A stretch of DNA of 64,000 bases from the NCBI GenBank assembly GCA_900769445.1, contig CAAGGR010000129.1, positions 6,465-70,464 of the forward strand, given 5' to 3'. The DNA is from an uncultured Alistipes sp. GTDB taxonomy: Bacteria; Bacteroidota; Bacteroidia; Bacteroidales; Rikenellaceae. The stretch's first letter is position 1. Each line of letters begins with the position of its first letter. The notes beneath the pieces are model-generated. The model was not told where the DNA came from, did not search any database, and was given only the letters and a program-made list of their open reading frames with translations. Both the position numbers and the translations under genes were made by a program. Shown piece by piece: positions 28,512 through 37,590 of the stretch.

Positions 28512-28655
28512 TTATCCAAGAATAATTTCATCATCATCCTCTTCGTATTCGGGAAGTTGTCCGGTACTGCCTACGAAGCCTTGTTCTACAACTATGTAAA
28601 GCACCTCGATTTCGGGGGCAAGGTAGCACCTCGGTTCAATTTTTTCCATACGCAT
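28512..28655 (-). CDS. Small conserved peptide, copy b (47 aa)
   Basis: Begins MRMEKIEPRC; from Tyr11 it carries the same 20-residue block as the copies at 4890 and 50197 (YLAPEIEVLYIVVEQGFVGS). The tail is very acidic (EEDDDE) and ends IILG. No signal peptide or Cys-rich pattern. Conservation with peptides at two distant loci, and the same position ahead of a lipoprotein, are the reasons to call a gene this short. The alternative start at Met3 changes little. Confidence 0.78.
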   Translation of the reverse strand: MRMEKIEPRCYLAPEIEVLYIVVEQGFVGSTGQLPEYEEDDDEIILG

Positions 28656-29266
28656 TTATGTTTTGAGTTAATATAATCTTTGCTCAAAACCATACGCTCC
28701 TCTATGGTGGGTTATGTATTAAAATAAGAAAGTGTGGAGCTGACCTTCGTTTATCTATACAGAGGCTCTGACAAAACCCGAAACGAATAAACGATACAAG
28801 ACCCCACACTTGGATAGTATGGGATAGATACGCCGAACGCGTATAGCCACATAACTATACAAGAAATGAGTGTTGTCTTTATCCTCGTTTCGTTGAAAAC
28901 TGTCAGATTTTCTGTATAAGGATAAAAGCGAAAACACTTTCATCAAATATGTAATACCGAGGGTATAACGCCCACGACACTGCGAATTTAATAAATATTT
29001 CGCAAATGACAACACTATTTTGGGGTCTTGCTTGGATAAAATAGAAAAATCACCTCTTGCCTATCCGCAAAAGGTGATAAATAAAAGGTACTATTATTTA
29101 CGCTTAATTTAGACTACATAGAGGACTACACAGGAAACGTAAAAACATAGTATAAGTTGTCATGCACAAAAAGTCGTTTCACAATCTAACGACCTAACAG
29201 ATTGTAAATAAATAAATTCGGCGGTGAAAATTAATTCACCGCCGATGAAGGACAATCCGATGCGGG
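28656..29266. other. Non-coding region upstream of the LRR locus with nested inverted repeats
   Basis: No convincing gene in about 610 bp. It contains CAAGACCCCA at 28797-28806 and its exact inverse TGGGGTCTTG at 29021-29030, and AAGTGTGG / CCACACTT at 28730-28737 and 28804-28811. A hairpin CGGCGGTGAA / TTCACCGCCG lies at 29219-29244. AACGACCTAACAGATTG at 29190 resembles a stretch at 7983. The inverted repeats could be regulatory or an invertible segment; no clear promoter box was found inside. Confidence 0.4.
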
Positions 29267-29280
29267 GTCCCACAATTTTA

Positions 29281-29322
29281 TAATGAGGAATGAGTAGTGA
29301 GGAATTAGTAATAGTTAAAAGG
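29281..29322. repeat. Family C repeat, copy 3, followed by a purine arm
   Basis: TAATGAGGAATGAGTAGTGAGGAATTAGTAATAGTTAAAAGG matches the other C copies. A purine stretch GGGGCAAAAGTGGCC...GAGGCAGAAAGGGG (29321-29352) resembles one arm of the variant B hairpin at 7861. It stands just outside the right end of the putative cassette. Confidence 0.55.
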
Positions 29323-29401
29323 GGCAAAAGTGGCCAAAGAGGCAGAAAGGGGATGGTGGGGAGTCTGGGGAAACTATAACTTTAAGAGCTCCACGACCGC
29401 A

Positions 29402-29525
29402 TTTGTTGTCAAAAGGTGTCAGATGTGGTCTCGATAAAGAGAAAGCCCGGATGGGACATACTTAGCGTATTTCCCATTCGGGCTTTAGATTGAGAGGCCG
29501 CAGATGTGCCCCTTTTCACAACAAA
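29402..29525. repeat. Family A palindromic repeat A7, with altered but still complementary ends
   Basis: The core is like A6 (CTCGATAAAGAGAAAGCCCGG, apex ATACTTAGCGTAT). The ends read TTTGTTGT / ACAACAAA instead of AATTTCTTGT / ACAAGAAATT, and the next arms AAAAGGTG / CCCCTTTT also changed. Changes on both sides keep pairing. The element stops 3 bp before the nqrF stop codon. Confidence 0.8.
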
Positions 29526-29527
29526 GG

Positions 29528-30790
29528 CTATGCGCCGAAGTTATCAAATAGAATATTCTCCGCTGGCACTCCAAGACCGTCAAGTAGGTTTACTACAGAC
29601 TGGGCCATCATTGGAGGTCCACACATTAGGTAGATGATACCCTCTGGCTCGTCGTGGTTCTTGAGATATGTCTCGTAAAGAACGTTGTGTACGAAGCCTG
29701 CTACGTAAGGTACACCTGCCTCATCTGCAACTGGATCTGGACGATCGAGTGCAAGGTGGAACTTGAAGTTAGGGAACTCCTTCTCAATCTGGTAGTAATC
29801 ATCGAGGTAGAAGGCCTCCTTAAGTGAACGAGCACCGTAGAAGAAGTTTACCTTGCGACCAGTCTTAAGAGTCTTGAAGAGGTGCATGATATGTGAACGC
29901 ATAGGCGCCATACCTGCACCGCCACCGATGAATACAAGCTCCTGATCATCAGAGAGGTTATCTGGCAAGAAGAACTCACCAAATGGGCCTGACATGATAA
30001 TCTTATCGCCTGGCTTGAGTGAGTAGATATATGATGAACATACACCAGGATTTACATCCATAAAGCCACCCTTAGCGCGGTCGAATGGAGGTGTTGCGAT
30101 ACGAACATTAAGCTTGATGATATCGCCCTCTGCAGGATATGTAGCGCAAGAGTATGCACGTACCTGTGGCTCTGGGTTAACCATCTTAAGATTGAAGACA
30201 CCCATCTTCTCCCAATCCTCGCGGTACTCTGGATCAACGTCAATATCCTTATAATCAACAGTGATTGCAGGAACGTCAATCTGGATGTAACCACCAGAAC
30301 GGAAGTTTAGATGCTCACCCTCAGGAAGCTTAACAACGAACTCCTTGATGAATGTTGCAACGTTGTTGTTAGATACAACCTCGCACTCCCACTTCTTGAT
30401 GCTAAGAACTGATGCAGGAACCTTGATTGCGATATCCTCCTTAACCTTAACCTGGCAGCCAAGACGCCAGCCCTCGTTAATCTCGCGACGATTGAAGAAA
30501 CCGCGCTCAGTAGGAAGAATCTCACCACCACCAGATACTACCTGGCACTTGCACTGACCACAAGCACCCTTACCACCACAAGCTGATGGAAGGAAGATGC
30601 CCTGCTCAGAGAGTGTGTTAAGAAGTGTAGAGCCAGACTCTACCTCCAAAACCTTATCGCCACCGTTAATATCAATCTTAACAGCACCTGAAGATGTGAG
30701 TTTTGCCTTCGCAAAGAGTAGCAGCGCCACCAAAAGGAGGGTTACTGCAAGAAAGGCAACAATTGCCCATAAAATAACATTGAATTCCAT
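29528..30790 (-). CDS. nqrF: Na+-translocating NADH:quinone reductase subunit F
   Basis: The NADH-oxidising subunit (420 aa) of the Na+-pumping NQR complex. A single N-terminal membrane helix (about 5-25) is followed by a 2Fe-2S ferredoxin domain with CGGKGACGQCKC and a fourth Cys in RLGCQVKV. A reductase domain follows with the FAD motif RAYSCAT and the NADH motif GGGAGMAPMRSH, ending DNFGA. Electrons pass NADH-FAD-2Fe2S to the membrane subunits. Last gene of nqrABCDEF. Confidence 0.97.
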   Translation of the reverse strand: MEFNVILWAIVAFLAVTLLLVALLLFAKAKLTSSGAVKIDINGGDKVLEVESGSTLLNTLSEQGIFLPSACGGKGACGQCKCQVVSGGGEILPTERGFFNRREINEGWRLGCQVKVKEDIAIKVPASVLSIKKWECEVVSNNNVATFIKEFVVKLPEGEHLNFRSGGYIQIDVPAITVDYKDIDVDPEYREDWEKMGVFNLKMVNPEPQVRAYSCATYPAEGDIIKLNVRIATPPFDRAKGGFMDVNPGVCSSYIYSLKPGDKIIMSGPFGEFFLPDNLSDDQELVFIGGGAGMAPMRSHIMHLFKTLKTGRKVNFFYGARSLKEAFYLDDYYQIEKEFPNFKFHLALDRPDPVADEAGVPYVAGFVHNVLYETYLKNHDEPEGIIYLMCGPPMMAQSVVNLLDGLGVPAENILFDNFGA

Positions 30791-30811
30791 ATTCTTACTC
30801 TTATTAAAGGG

Positions 30812-31411
30812 TTACAACTGAATACCTGAGAAAATCATAAATGCCATACCCATCAAACCTGTGATGATGAATGCGATACCTGGACCCTTCATCGCAGCAG
30901 GAACGTGTGAGTACTCAATCTTCTCGCGAATAGCAGCCATCATAACGATAGCCAACCACCAACCAATACCAGAGCCAAGACCGTAAACGATAGAGTCGCC
31001 TACAGAGTTAATCTCAGTGCCTACCATCTGCTGCATAAACAACGAGCCACCCATGATGGCACAGTTCACAGCGATAAGTGGCAAGAAGATACCAAGGCTA
31101 TTGTACAACGATGGTGAGAACTTCTCAACAACCATCTCTACCAACTGCACAAACGCAGCAATAACGGCAATAAACAAGATGAATGACAAGAAGCCAAGAT
31201 CAACACCCTCTGCCAATGCGTTTGGAGCCAATACATACTGGTTAAGAAGGTAGTTCAAAGGCACGGTCATAAGCTGTACGAAGGTAACAGCAGCACCCAA
31301 GCCAATAGCGGTCTTTACGCTCTTCGAAACGGCAATGTATGAACACATACCGAAGAAGTATGCGAAGACCATATTCTCGATAAATACCGAATTGATAAAC
31401 AAATTTAACAT
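30812..31411 (-). CDS. nqrE: Na+-translocating NADH:quinone reductase subunit E
   Basis: A 199-aa integral membrane subunit with six predicted helices, homologous to NqrD and RnfA. It begins [20 protein letters not shown] and contains [13 protein letters not shown] with the conserved Cys involved in the membrane iron centre shared with NqrD. 21 bp before nqrF and 11 bp after nqrD. Confidence 0.96.
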   Translation of the reverse strand: MLNLFINSVFIENMVFAYFFGMCSYIAVSKSVKTAIGLGAAVTFVQLMTVPLNYLLNQYVLAPNALAEGVDLGFLSFILFIAVIAAFVQLVEMVVEKFSPSLYNSLGIFLPLIAVNCAIMGGSLFMQQMVGTEINSVGDSIVYGLGSGIGWWLAIVMMAAIREKIEYSHVPAAMKGPGIAFIITGLMGMAFMIFSGIQL

Positions 31412-31422
31412 ACGCTACCCTC

Positions 31423-32022
31423 CTATTTTTCCTGTAAATCCTTATTAAGTGTACGGTGTACCCAGATGATACAGCCAATGATGATAAGAGCCATTGGTGG
31501 GAAGAGCATCAAGGCGTTAGGTGTGTACCAATCACCAAGGATTGTGATACCGAACAACTCGCCCGAGCCGAACAACTCACGGAAGAAGGCTACCAATACC
31601 AAGATAAAGGCATAACCCAAACCGTTAGCAACACCATCAACAAATGAGTCCCAAGGCTTGTTACCCAAAGCAAAAGCCTCAACACGACCCATCACAATAC
31701 AGTTGGTGATAATCAAACCAACATATACCGATAGCTGCTTAGATACATCATACATATACGCGCGTAGGAACTGGTCTACAACAATTACCAAAGTTGCAAT
31801 AACCACCAACTGCACGATGATACGAATACGTGATGGAATACCTGTACGCAAAAGCGACATTATAAGGTTAGAGAAGGCACAAACAAATGTTACAGAGAGA
31901 CCCATAACGAATGCTGGCTCCAACTTTACTGTTACCGCCAACGCAGAGCAGATACCCAAGATCTGAACGATAACAGGGTTATTTGCTGCCAAAGGATTTG
32001 TAAAATTCTTGCTTAGTTTCAT
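31423..32022 (-). CDS. nqrD: Na+-translocating NADH:quinone reductase subunit D
   Basis: A 199-aa membrane subunit with about six helices. [17 protein letters not shown] and [17 protein letters not shown] carry the conserved Cys residues; the fold mirrors NqrE with opposite topology (established for the complex). 3 bp after nqrC. Confidence 0.96.
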   Translation of the reverse strand: MKLSKNFTNPLAANNPVIVQILGICSALAVTVKLEPAFVMGLSVTFVCAFSNLIMSLLRTGIPSRIRIIVQLVVIATLVIVVDQFLRAYMYDVSKQLSVYVGLIITNCIVMGRVEAFALGNKPWDSFVDGVANGLGYAFILVLVAFFRELFGSGELFGITILGDWYTPNALMLFPPMALIIIGCIIWVHRTLNKDLQEK

Positions 32023-32025
32023 AGT

Positions 32026-32772
32026 TTACTCCTCCTCATTATTAAGTTCAACATTACTCTCCTCGCAGCACTCCTCAGCTACCTCCGTAGCGTTCAAGAA
32101 TGACTCATACTTACCGATTGAAGTCTGCAACATAGCATTAACACCGTCGCAAGTCTTAGTACCACCAGTGATAGCATCTACCTGATACTCGTTCTGAGCG
32201 CCACCCTTCTGCATACGAACTGCGAACTCGCCCTCAGCATTGTAGAGCTTCTTGCCCTCGAATGCTGTCTGAACTGCTGCAGATGCAATCTCAGCACCAA
32301 GACCTGGGGTCTCGCCAGCGTGGTCCATAACGATACCTGTAATCATAACATTATCCTCAGTCTGCTGCAAAGATACATAGCCCCAGATATCGCCCCAAAG
32401 ACCCTTACCTACGATAGGCAAAACGAACTTGGTAACACCATCCTTCTCCAACTTAAAGATTGGAAGGGCATCAGTAGCCTCAGACAAAGCCTTACGGTTG
32501 CCAAGAATATCGAATACGGCTGCAACATCCTGTGCCTCAGTAACAGCTGTAAACTCACCACCGTTAATACGGCCAATGGTTACTACATCATCGAAGTTCA
32601 ACTCTGCCTCACCAAAAGCCTTCATAATAGACACCTTCTGCTCATTAAGCACATTTGCATCCTGCATAGGCTTAAGGCTTGTAGCCAAGAATGCAAGCAA
32701 GGCACCTACGATCACCACCATTACAACGGTATAGGTGATGATATATGCGTTTGAATTTTTATTAATTGCCAT
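32026..32772 (-). CDS. nqrC: Na+-translocating NADH:quinone reductase subunit C
   Basis: A 248-aa subunit with one N-terminal membrane helix (residues about 10-32) and a periplasmic FMN-binding domain. FMN is bound to a Thr in the family motif near DAITGGTKTCDGV; GETPGLGAEI is also typical. The C-terminus carries an extra acidic tail (EECCEESNVELNNEEE), longer than in Vibrio. Confidence 0.95.
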   Translation of the reverse strand: MAINKNSNAYIITYTVVMVVIVGALLAFLATSLKPMQDANVLNEQKVSIMKAFGEAELNFDDVVTIGRINGGEFTAVTEAQDVAAVFDILGNRKALSEATDALPIFKLEKDGVTKFVLPIVGKGLWGDIWGYVSLQQTEDNVMITGIVMDHAGETPGLGAEIASAAVQTAFEGKKLYNAEGEFAVRMQKGGAQNEYQVDAITGGTKTCDGVNAMLQTSIGKYESFLNATEVAEECCEESNVELNNEEE

Positions 32773-32782
32773 AGTTTCTCGC

Positions 32783-33886
32783 TTATTTTACATTCTTAAT
32801 TAGCTTCTTACGACGAGCAATGTTGCGCTCAACAACGAAGTAGTCGATAAGTGGTGCCAACGCATTCATAAAGAGGATTGAAAGCATCATACCCTCTGGA
32901 TATGCAGGGTTGATAACACGGATAAGGATTGCCAAAGCACCAACCATGAAACCATAAATCCACTTACCAGTGTTTGTCTGAGCAGATGTTACTGGGTCAG
33001 TAGCCATAAATACAGCACCGAATGCAAAACCACCAACCAACAAGTGGTAGTATGCTGGGAACTCTGTCAAGCCTACAGCATCGAACAAGTAGCCGAATGC
33101 CAAACCACCAACAAATACTGACAACATAATACGCCATGAGGCAACACCTGTAAAGAGCAAAATCACAGCACCAATCAAGATAGCCGCTGTAGATGTCTCA
33201 CCCATAGAGCCAGGGATTAGACCAATGAAGGCATCAAGTGCGCTCCACTGCATAGCACCTGTAGAACCAAGCTGCTCCAAAGCTGTAGCACCAGTAGCAC
33301 CATCAGCATACCATACAGCCTCACCAGACATCTGTGGAGTGTAGGCGAAGAATGCAAAGGCACGAGCCAACAACGCTGGGTTGAAGACGTTCATACCTGT
33401 ACCACCAAATACCTCCTTACCGATGATTACAGCAAATGCTGTCGAAAGAGCAACAATCCACAATGGCACCGATACTGGCATAACCATAGGGATAAGCAAA
33501 CCTGTTACAAGGAAACCCTCGTTGATCTCATGCTTACGCTTCTGTGCAAAGGTGAACTCTATTGCAAGACCAGTAACATAAGATACGATGATCATTGGCA
33601 ACATCTTGAGGAAACCATACCAGAACGCAGGGAGAATACCCTCAACGCCAGCCTGGTAACCGATGTTGTACATACCCATCAACATCGCAGGGATAAGAGC
33701 CAACACCACAACGATCATAACGCGCTTAATATCGTTACAGTCGCGGATGTGAGCACCCTTAGAGGTTGTTGTGTTAGGAACAAAAAGGAATGTCTCGAAG
33801 CCCTCGAATGTCGAGTGCAAGAAACCGAGCTTACCACCCTCAGAGAAGGTAGGCTTAATCTTATCTACAAATTGACGCAATCCCAT
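32783..33886 (-). CDS. nqrB: Na+-translocating NADH:quinone reductase subunit B
   Basis: A 367-aa membrane subunit with about ten helices that forms the Na+ pathway with NqrD/E and binds riboflavin and covalent FMN. The flavinylation motif appears as DGATGATAL. GKEVFGGTGMNVFNPALLARAF and GGFAFGAVFMATDPVTSAQT are characteristic. Confidence 0.96.
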   Translation of the reverse strand: MGLRQFVDKIKPTFSEGGKLGFLHSTFEGFETFLFVPNTTTSKGAHIRDCNDIKRVMIVVVLALIPAMLMGMYNIGYQAGVEGILPAFWYGFLKMLPMIIVSYVTGLAIEFTFAQKRKHEINEGFLVTGLLIPMVMPVSVPLWIVALSTAFAVIIGKEVFGGTGMNVFNPALLARAFAFFAYTPQMSGEAVWYADGATGATALEQLGSTGAMQWSALDAFIGLIPGSMGETSTAAILIGAVILLFTGVASWRIMLSVFVGGLAFGYLFDAVGLTEFPAYYHLLVGGFAFGAVFMATDPVTSAQTNTGKWIYGFMVGALAILIRVINPAYPEGMMLSILFMNALAPLIDYFVVERNIARRKKLIKNVK

Positions 33887-33889
33887 AGT

Positions 33890-35227
33890 TTAGCTCTCCT
33901 TAATCATTAGGTTAATACCATCACGCAAAATCTGCTGCATCTCGATCTTTGAAGGATCAACAAACTCGCAGAGCGCCAAATCCTCTGGCAACAACTCGTA
34001 AATACCGAGGTTCTCCATCTTGTCAAGGTCCTTAACAAGGCAAGCCTTCAACAAGTATGAAACGTATACATCCATTGGCAAGTAGTTCTCGTAGAGACCA
34101 GTAACCACGAATGGACGCTCGCCACCGTTAAGGTTAGTATCGAGCTTATACTCCTTCTTAGGGCATAGCCAAGAGAAGTATGCGCGAGATACTGAGAAGC
34201 GGTGGAAACGTGGCATTGCCCAACCAAGCAACTCGTAAACATTACCCTCAGGGATAAGGCTCAACATATTTGCATTAGCCGAGATATAACCATCAGCCGC
34301 AGTTGTAGTACCTGTAAGAACATCTCCAGAAATAACACGAACATTCTCACCGACCTTGCCTACGATAGACTCTACCGCAGCACCAGAGATGATGCGCTTG
34401 TAGCATGGCTTCTCAGCCTCGCTACCAGCCACAGCGATAACCTTTGTCATATCGAGCTTACCAGTCATAGCAAAGCGACCGATAAGAGCTACATCCTGAA
34501 TGTTCACAGTCCACACGATATCGCCCTTAGCGATGCGGTCGATGTGGTGAATCTGAACACCTACGTTACCCACAGGGTGCTTACCTGAGAATGTGTGGTA
34601 CTCTACGCCCTTAACCTCTGCCATGTAACCCTCGTTGCCCTTGCGAGCAGATAGGTGTACCTTGCCATCAGTAAGACGTGCCAACACTGCCAAACCTGCC
34701 TCTACTGCAGCCTTCTCCGATGCCAACACGAAGTTGTAGTCTGGAGCAAGAGGTGCAGAGTCGAACGCTGAAACAAAGATTGCCTTAGGTGTAGCATCTG
34801 GGTTAGCGATTACGCCATAAGGGCGCTCTACGATACGAGTCCAAAGACCCGACTCAAGAAGCATCTCGACAACCTCAGAACGATCAGCCTTAGCAGCATC
34901 TACCACCTTAAGCTCCTTAGACACCTGTGTCTGGTCAGGCTCAATAGCAACATTAAGAAGTTTACGCTTCTCACCACGGTTGATTGCAGAAACAACACCG
35001 CTTACAGGTGAGGTAAAGAGAATACGTGGGTTGTTCTTATCGAAGAACAACGCAGTACCTGCCTCGACCTTGTCGCCAACCTTAACCAACAGCTTAGGTG
35101 TAACGTTCTCATAATCAAGCGGACTAACAGCATACGACTTAGCCAATGGAGCATTCTCCACCTTAGCCTCTGCCTTGCCTACAAGCTTGATGTCGAGACC
35201 TTTACATAATTTAATGTTTTTCGACAT
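33890..35227 (-). CDS. nqrA: Na+-translocating NADH:quinone reductase subunit A
   Basis: A 445-aa peripheral subunit without helices, first gene of the six-gene operon. It shows the NqrA start KGLDIKLVGKAE, the barrel-sandwich region FTSPVSGVVSAINRGEKR and HHIDRIAKGDIVWTVN. The nearest -7-like box upstream is TATCTTCG at 35323-35330 (minus strand), with TTG at 35351-35353: plausible but imperfect. Confidence 0.96.
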   Translation of the reverse strand: MSKNIKLCKGLDIKLVGKAEAKVENAPLAKSYAVSPLDYENVTPKLLVKVGDKVEAGTALFFDKNNPRILFTSPVSGVVSAINRGEKRKLLNVAIEPDQTQVSKELKVVDAAKADRSEVVEMLLESGLWTRIVERPYGVIANPDATPKAIFVSAFDSAPLAPDYNFVLASEKAAVEAGLAVLARLTDGKVHLSARKGNEGYMAEVKGVEYHTFSGKHPVGNVGVQIHHIDRIAKGDIVWTVNIQDVALIGRFAMTGKLDMTKVIAVAGSEAEKPCYKRIISGAAVESIVGKVGENVRVISGDVLTGTTTAADGYISANANMLSLIPEGNVYELLGWAMPRFHRFSVSRAYFSWLCPKKEYKLDTNLNGGERPFVVTGLYENYLPMDVYVSYLLKACLVKDLDKMENLGIYELLPEDLALCEFVDPSKIEMQQILRDGINLMIKES

Positions 35228-35430
35228 AAAAACTGTTTGTTAGAATAATTTAATAGTTTTATTTTGTGTATCTAAAGTTCTGTGAACCAATTGCAATACC
35301 CATATATACATTAAAATGCGCACGAAGATACGACATTTTTTCGAAACGACCAATCATTTTCATAAATATCTACTCTTGCATACGATAATTGCCCACCTGG
35401 CAGGACTAACAATTGGGTACCTCTCCACAC

Positions 35431-35461
35431 AAAAAGGGTTGCCCACACGCGTGAACAACCC
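35431..35461 (-). terminator. Terminator of the 171-aa outer-membrane protein gene
   Basis: On the minus strand GGGTTG (35456-35461) pairs with CAACCC (35436-35441), followed by TTTTT. It starts 25 bp after the gene's stop. The rest of 35228-35430 holds only the nqrA leader and promoter candidates. Confidence 0.75.
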
Positions 35462-35486
35462 CTATATTATGAGCGGTTATTGGCTC

Positions 35487-36002
35487 TTATCTTAAATCGA
35501 GAGTGAAGCCAAACGACGCATATAGACAGAGTTTATTAGGCCCATATGATCTCTGTGCATCAAGATATCTTAGACCTACAGCCACCTGCACATTCTCGAA
35601 CGTATCTTTTAGACAGATATCGTATGCCATAGCACCTTGCCAGTCGTTCTTACCTAGGGTCGATTGTATGTTGGCAACCACCGAAAACTCCGACACCTTA
35701 CCCTTATGAAACTTATACTCGCCTCCAAGACCCAAATATAACATTTCGCTGTATGTCTTGAACTTAGTATTCATAGCCTGACTCGTTGTGATTGGAACGT
35801 ACAACGCCCACTTATCATTAAAGTGGTAGCCATATATAAGTTCAACATCGTTAAATGCAAATGCATCCTCCGAGTCAAGTATATTTGCATTACCCGACTT
35901 TGCAACACCTGATAGAGAGAAATAAGAATCACTCTTCTGCGCCATTGCCATAGTTGAGACTGATAGCAACACAACCAACATAAGTAATCGTCTCATAATC
36001 AT
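35487..36002 (-). CDS. Small outer-membrane beta-barrel protein (171 aa)
   Basis: Signal peptide (MRRLLMLVVLLSVSTMAMAQ), then alternating strands with aromatic residues (VELIYGYHFNDKWALYVPIT, LYLGLGGEYKFHKGK) and a terminal strand LYASFGFTLDLR, all typical of 8-strand barrels. No known family recognised. Start could be at 36002 or at the second Met (35996). Confidence 0.7.
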   Translation of the reverse strand: MIMRRLLMLVVLLSVSTMAMAQKSDSYFSLSGVAKSGNANILDSEDAFAFNDVELIYGYHFNDKWALYVPITTSQAMNTKFKTYSEMLYLGLGGEYKFHKGKVSEFSVVANIQSTLGKNDWQGAMAYDICLKDTFENVQVAVGLRYLDAQRSYGPNKLCLYASFGFTLDLR

Positions 36003-36065
36003 ATAGTTTTAAGATTGATTATTAGCATCAGTAATACATCCCACCATATTGACTACTAAATAGCC

Positions 36066-36611
36066 CTAAAAGTTCAGCGCGACACCTACAGATAGAGTCT
36101 GTACAAGTGCAATCGCATTAGTGTCTACTTCGAGTAAGTCATCATCTATACTTGGAATGTAAAGCTTCACATCTGTAGGATATAGATTCATTCCATAGCG
36201 TAGAAAAAATGAGAATCGATTGATGTTGACACCGATAGATGGCGATATATATGCTCCTGTAGATAGCTTATCCGTAATACTAAAACCCGTTCTCAATGAT
36301 ATATATGGCGACTTTGAGCTATCAAGCAACGAGTATTTAGCCTCCATAAAGAATGGAACAGATATAAGATGATGAACAGCTTTCAAGTCGCAATAAAAAC
36401 CCGCACCCAGACCCATTGACACACCCTTGCCGAGATGGCATCCATGTGTTGTGCTAATGCCAACCTCCCCTCCAGGGAATAATGCACCTCCTAAGATCTC
36501 CACATTTCCCCAATATCCCACATCGCTATAGCTATACTCCCTACTTTGTGCATCTGCGCTATAACAAATAGCAAACAATGCAACAATACAAATAATATGT
36601 CTTTTACCCAT
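36066..36611 (-). CDS. Outer-membrane beta-barrel protein (181 aa)
   Basis: Signal peptide ends YSADAQSREY. Strand pattern includes GVSMGLGAGFYCDLKAV, SPYISLRTGFSI and a C-terminal LSVGVALNF with terminal Phe, the outer-membrane insertion signal. Probably a porin-like or PorT-type small barrel. Function unknown. 63 bp upstream of the next small barrel gene. Confidence 0.7.
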   Translation of the reverse strand: MGKRHIICIVALFAICYSADAQSREYSYSDVGYWGNVEILGGALFPGGEVGISTTHGCHLGKGVSMGLGAGFYCDLKAVHHLISVPFFMEAKYSLLDSSKSPYISLRTGFSITDKLSTGAYISPSIGVNINRFSFFLRYGMNLYPTDVKLYIPSIDDDLLEVDTNAIALVQTLSVGVALNF

Positions 36612-36739
36612 AATAGTTTAAATTTACAGCATAACGATAAAGCCAAATCAAGCGATTAGTTTTGTTACCACAAAGTTAAACTTTTATATCCAACTTTCCA
36701 AATAAAATAGGCAAATACTTATATTCACAGTCTTTGATA

Positions 36740-37222
36740 CTAATGTGTATTATTGTAATTTACCTCAAAGACCCATACCAACATAGATTCTATATTATTG
36801 AATGAATAGTATTCTAAGTACTCAGGATAATGTAATTGGTAAAAACTCCAATTTTGCTCATTGAATATACTATATTCATCAACCAGTGCATTGTCAACAC
36901 GCCACCCTTGCAACGCATTATCTTCAATATCATAAAGAGTAACCTCTTTTACTTCATGAAATTCTTCAAAAAGAGGAATTTCATTATCTGCCCACGTCCG
37001 AGTAGCACCATATACAAGGATAGAATCGCCAGGCTCTATTATTTTGGGCTCTACCGAATAAACAGGAGTATATCTAACCATTTTAGGATGACATATTTTC
37101 AATGAGACATCCGATGTGTTTTTCACATACCAGCGTGCAACGTATTTTGTCTCATGCTCAATAGGATCACAAGCACTAAGCATAAACAGCGCAATAAACC
37201 CAATTACAAATAGCTTTTTCAT
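36740..37222 (-). CDS. Small lipoprotein of unknown function (160 aa)
   Basis: Lipobox LSAC with Cys18, followed by DPIEHETKYVARWYVKN, suggesting a beta-sandwich with N-terminal strand ARWYVKNTSDVSLKI. Rich in aromatic residues near the C-terminus. No family recognised. It has its own promoter at 37357-37387 and may be the first gene of a unit with the two small barrels. Confidence 0.72.
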   Translation of the reverse strand: MKKLFVIGFIALFMLSACDPIEHETKYVARWYVKNTSDVSLKICHPKMVRYTPVYSVEPKIIEPGDSILVYGATRTWADNEIPLFEEFHEVKEVTLYDIEDNALQGWRVDNALVDEYSIFNEQNWSFYQLHYPEYLEYYSFNNIESMLVWVFEVNYNNTH

Positions 37223-37356
37223 AACTTATTCACATATCATTGCTTTGGGTAATTAACTCAAAATTTCATTAAATACCACTTGTTATTGCCAAGGTAGAGA
37301 TAATTTTACGAGTTTTCATATTAGCTATGTATATATGTTTATTCCCCTTGCTATTG

Positions 37357-37387
37357 CAAAGATATATTTTTATTGTCAATTTTCCAA
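37357..37387 (-). promoter_or_regulatory. Predicted promoter of the 160-aa lipoprotein gene
   Basis: Minus-strand TATCTTTG (37357-37364) with TTG at 37385-37387, a 20-nt gap. The leader would be about 130 nt. The rest of 37223-37590 is AT-rich; TAACTTTG at 37578-37585 is a possible -7 box for the TatD gene. Confidence 0.5.
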
Positions 37388-37590
37388 GAAAAATAATTAT
37401 AAATCCCCCTATAAAAACACATACCTGATAATCAAGATATTATAACACCGTCAATTCAATATATAATAGGATTACTTTATTAATCACAGACGAATTTTAG
37501 CCCACATGTATAACATATTAAGTGAAAGCTATATTTAGAAAAAGAGGTATCAAACCACACTATTTCAAAAATTTTAGTAACTTTGTAGTC

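Larger units (their letters stand above)
26517..29280. mobile_element. Putative inserted cassette bounded by about 30-bp imperfect terminal inverted repeats
   Basis: Left end TAAAATTGTGGGAC (26517-26530) recurs inverted as GTCCCACAATTTTA (29267-29280). The inner 16 bp also largely match (TCGGAT conserved). Within the ends, AGACTACATAGAGG occurs as an exact 14-bp direct repeat at 26613-26626 and 29111-29124. The segment holds only the LRR lipoprotein gene and its small peptide gene; no transposase is seen. The left end starts at the TAA of the YkuD gene, and just outside the right end comes a family C repeat of the kind that normally follows a plus-strand stop. This suggests insertion into an older convergent gap. 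Confidence 0.45.

Noticed and set aside
28755..29015. 86-aa minus-strand frame upstream of small peptide b
   Set aside because: Composition is not protein-like, no ribosome site, and it is built over the inverted repeats; no homologue recognised.
35228..35486. Search for a tRNA or riboswitch before nqrA
   Set aside because: No cloverleaf or known aptamer pattern; only promoter candidates and the terminator of the neighbouring gene.
36836..37105. 89-aa plus-strand frame opposite the 160-aa lipoprotein
   Set aside because: Antisense to a gene with a clear lipobox and promoter.
37522..37590. N-terminal extension of the TatD protein (MKAIFRKRG...)
   Set aside because: Basic, unconserved residues before the family start, and a TAACTTTG box lies inside; a start at or near 37591 is better.
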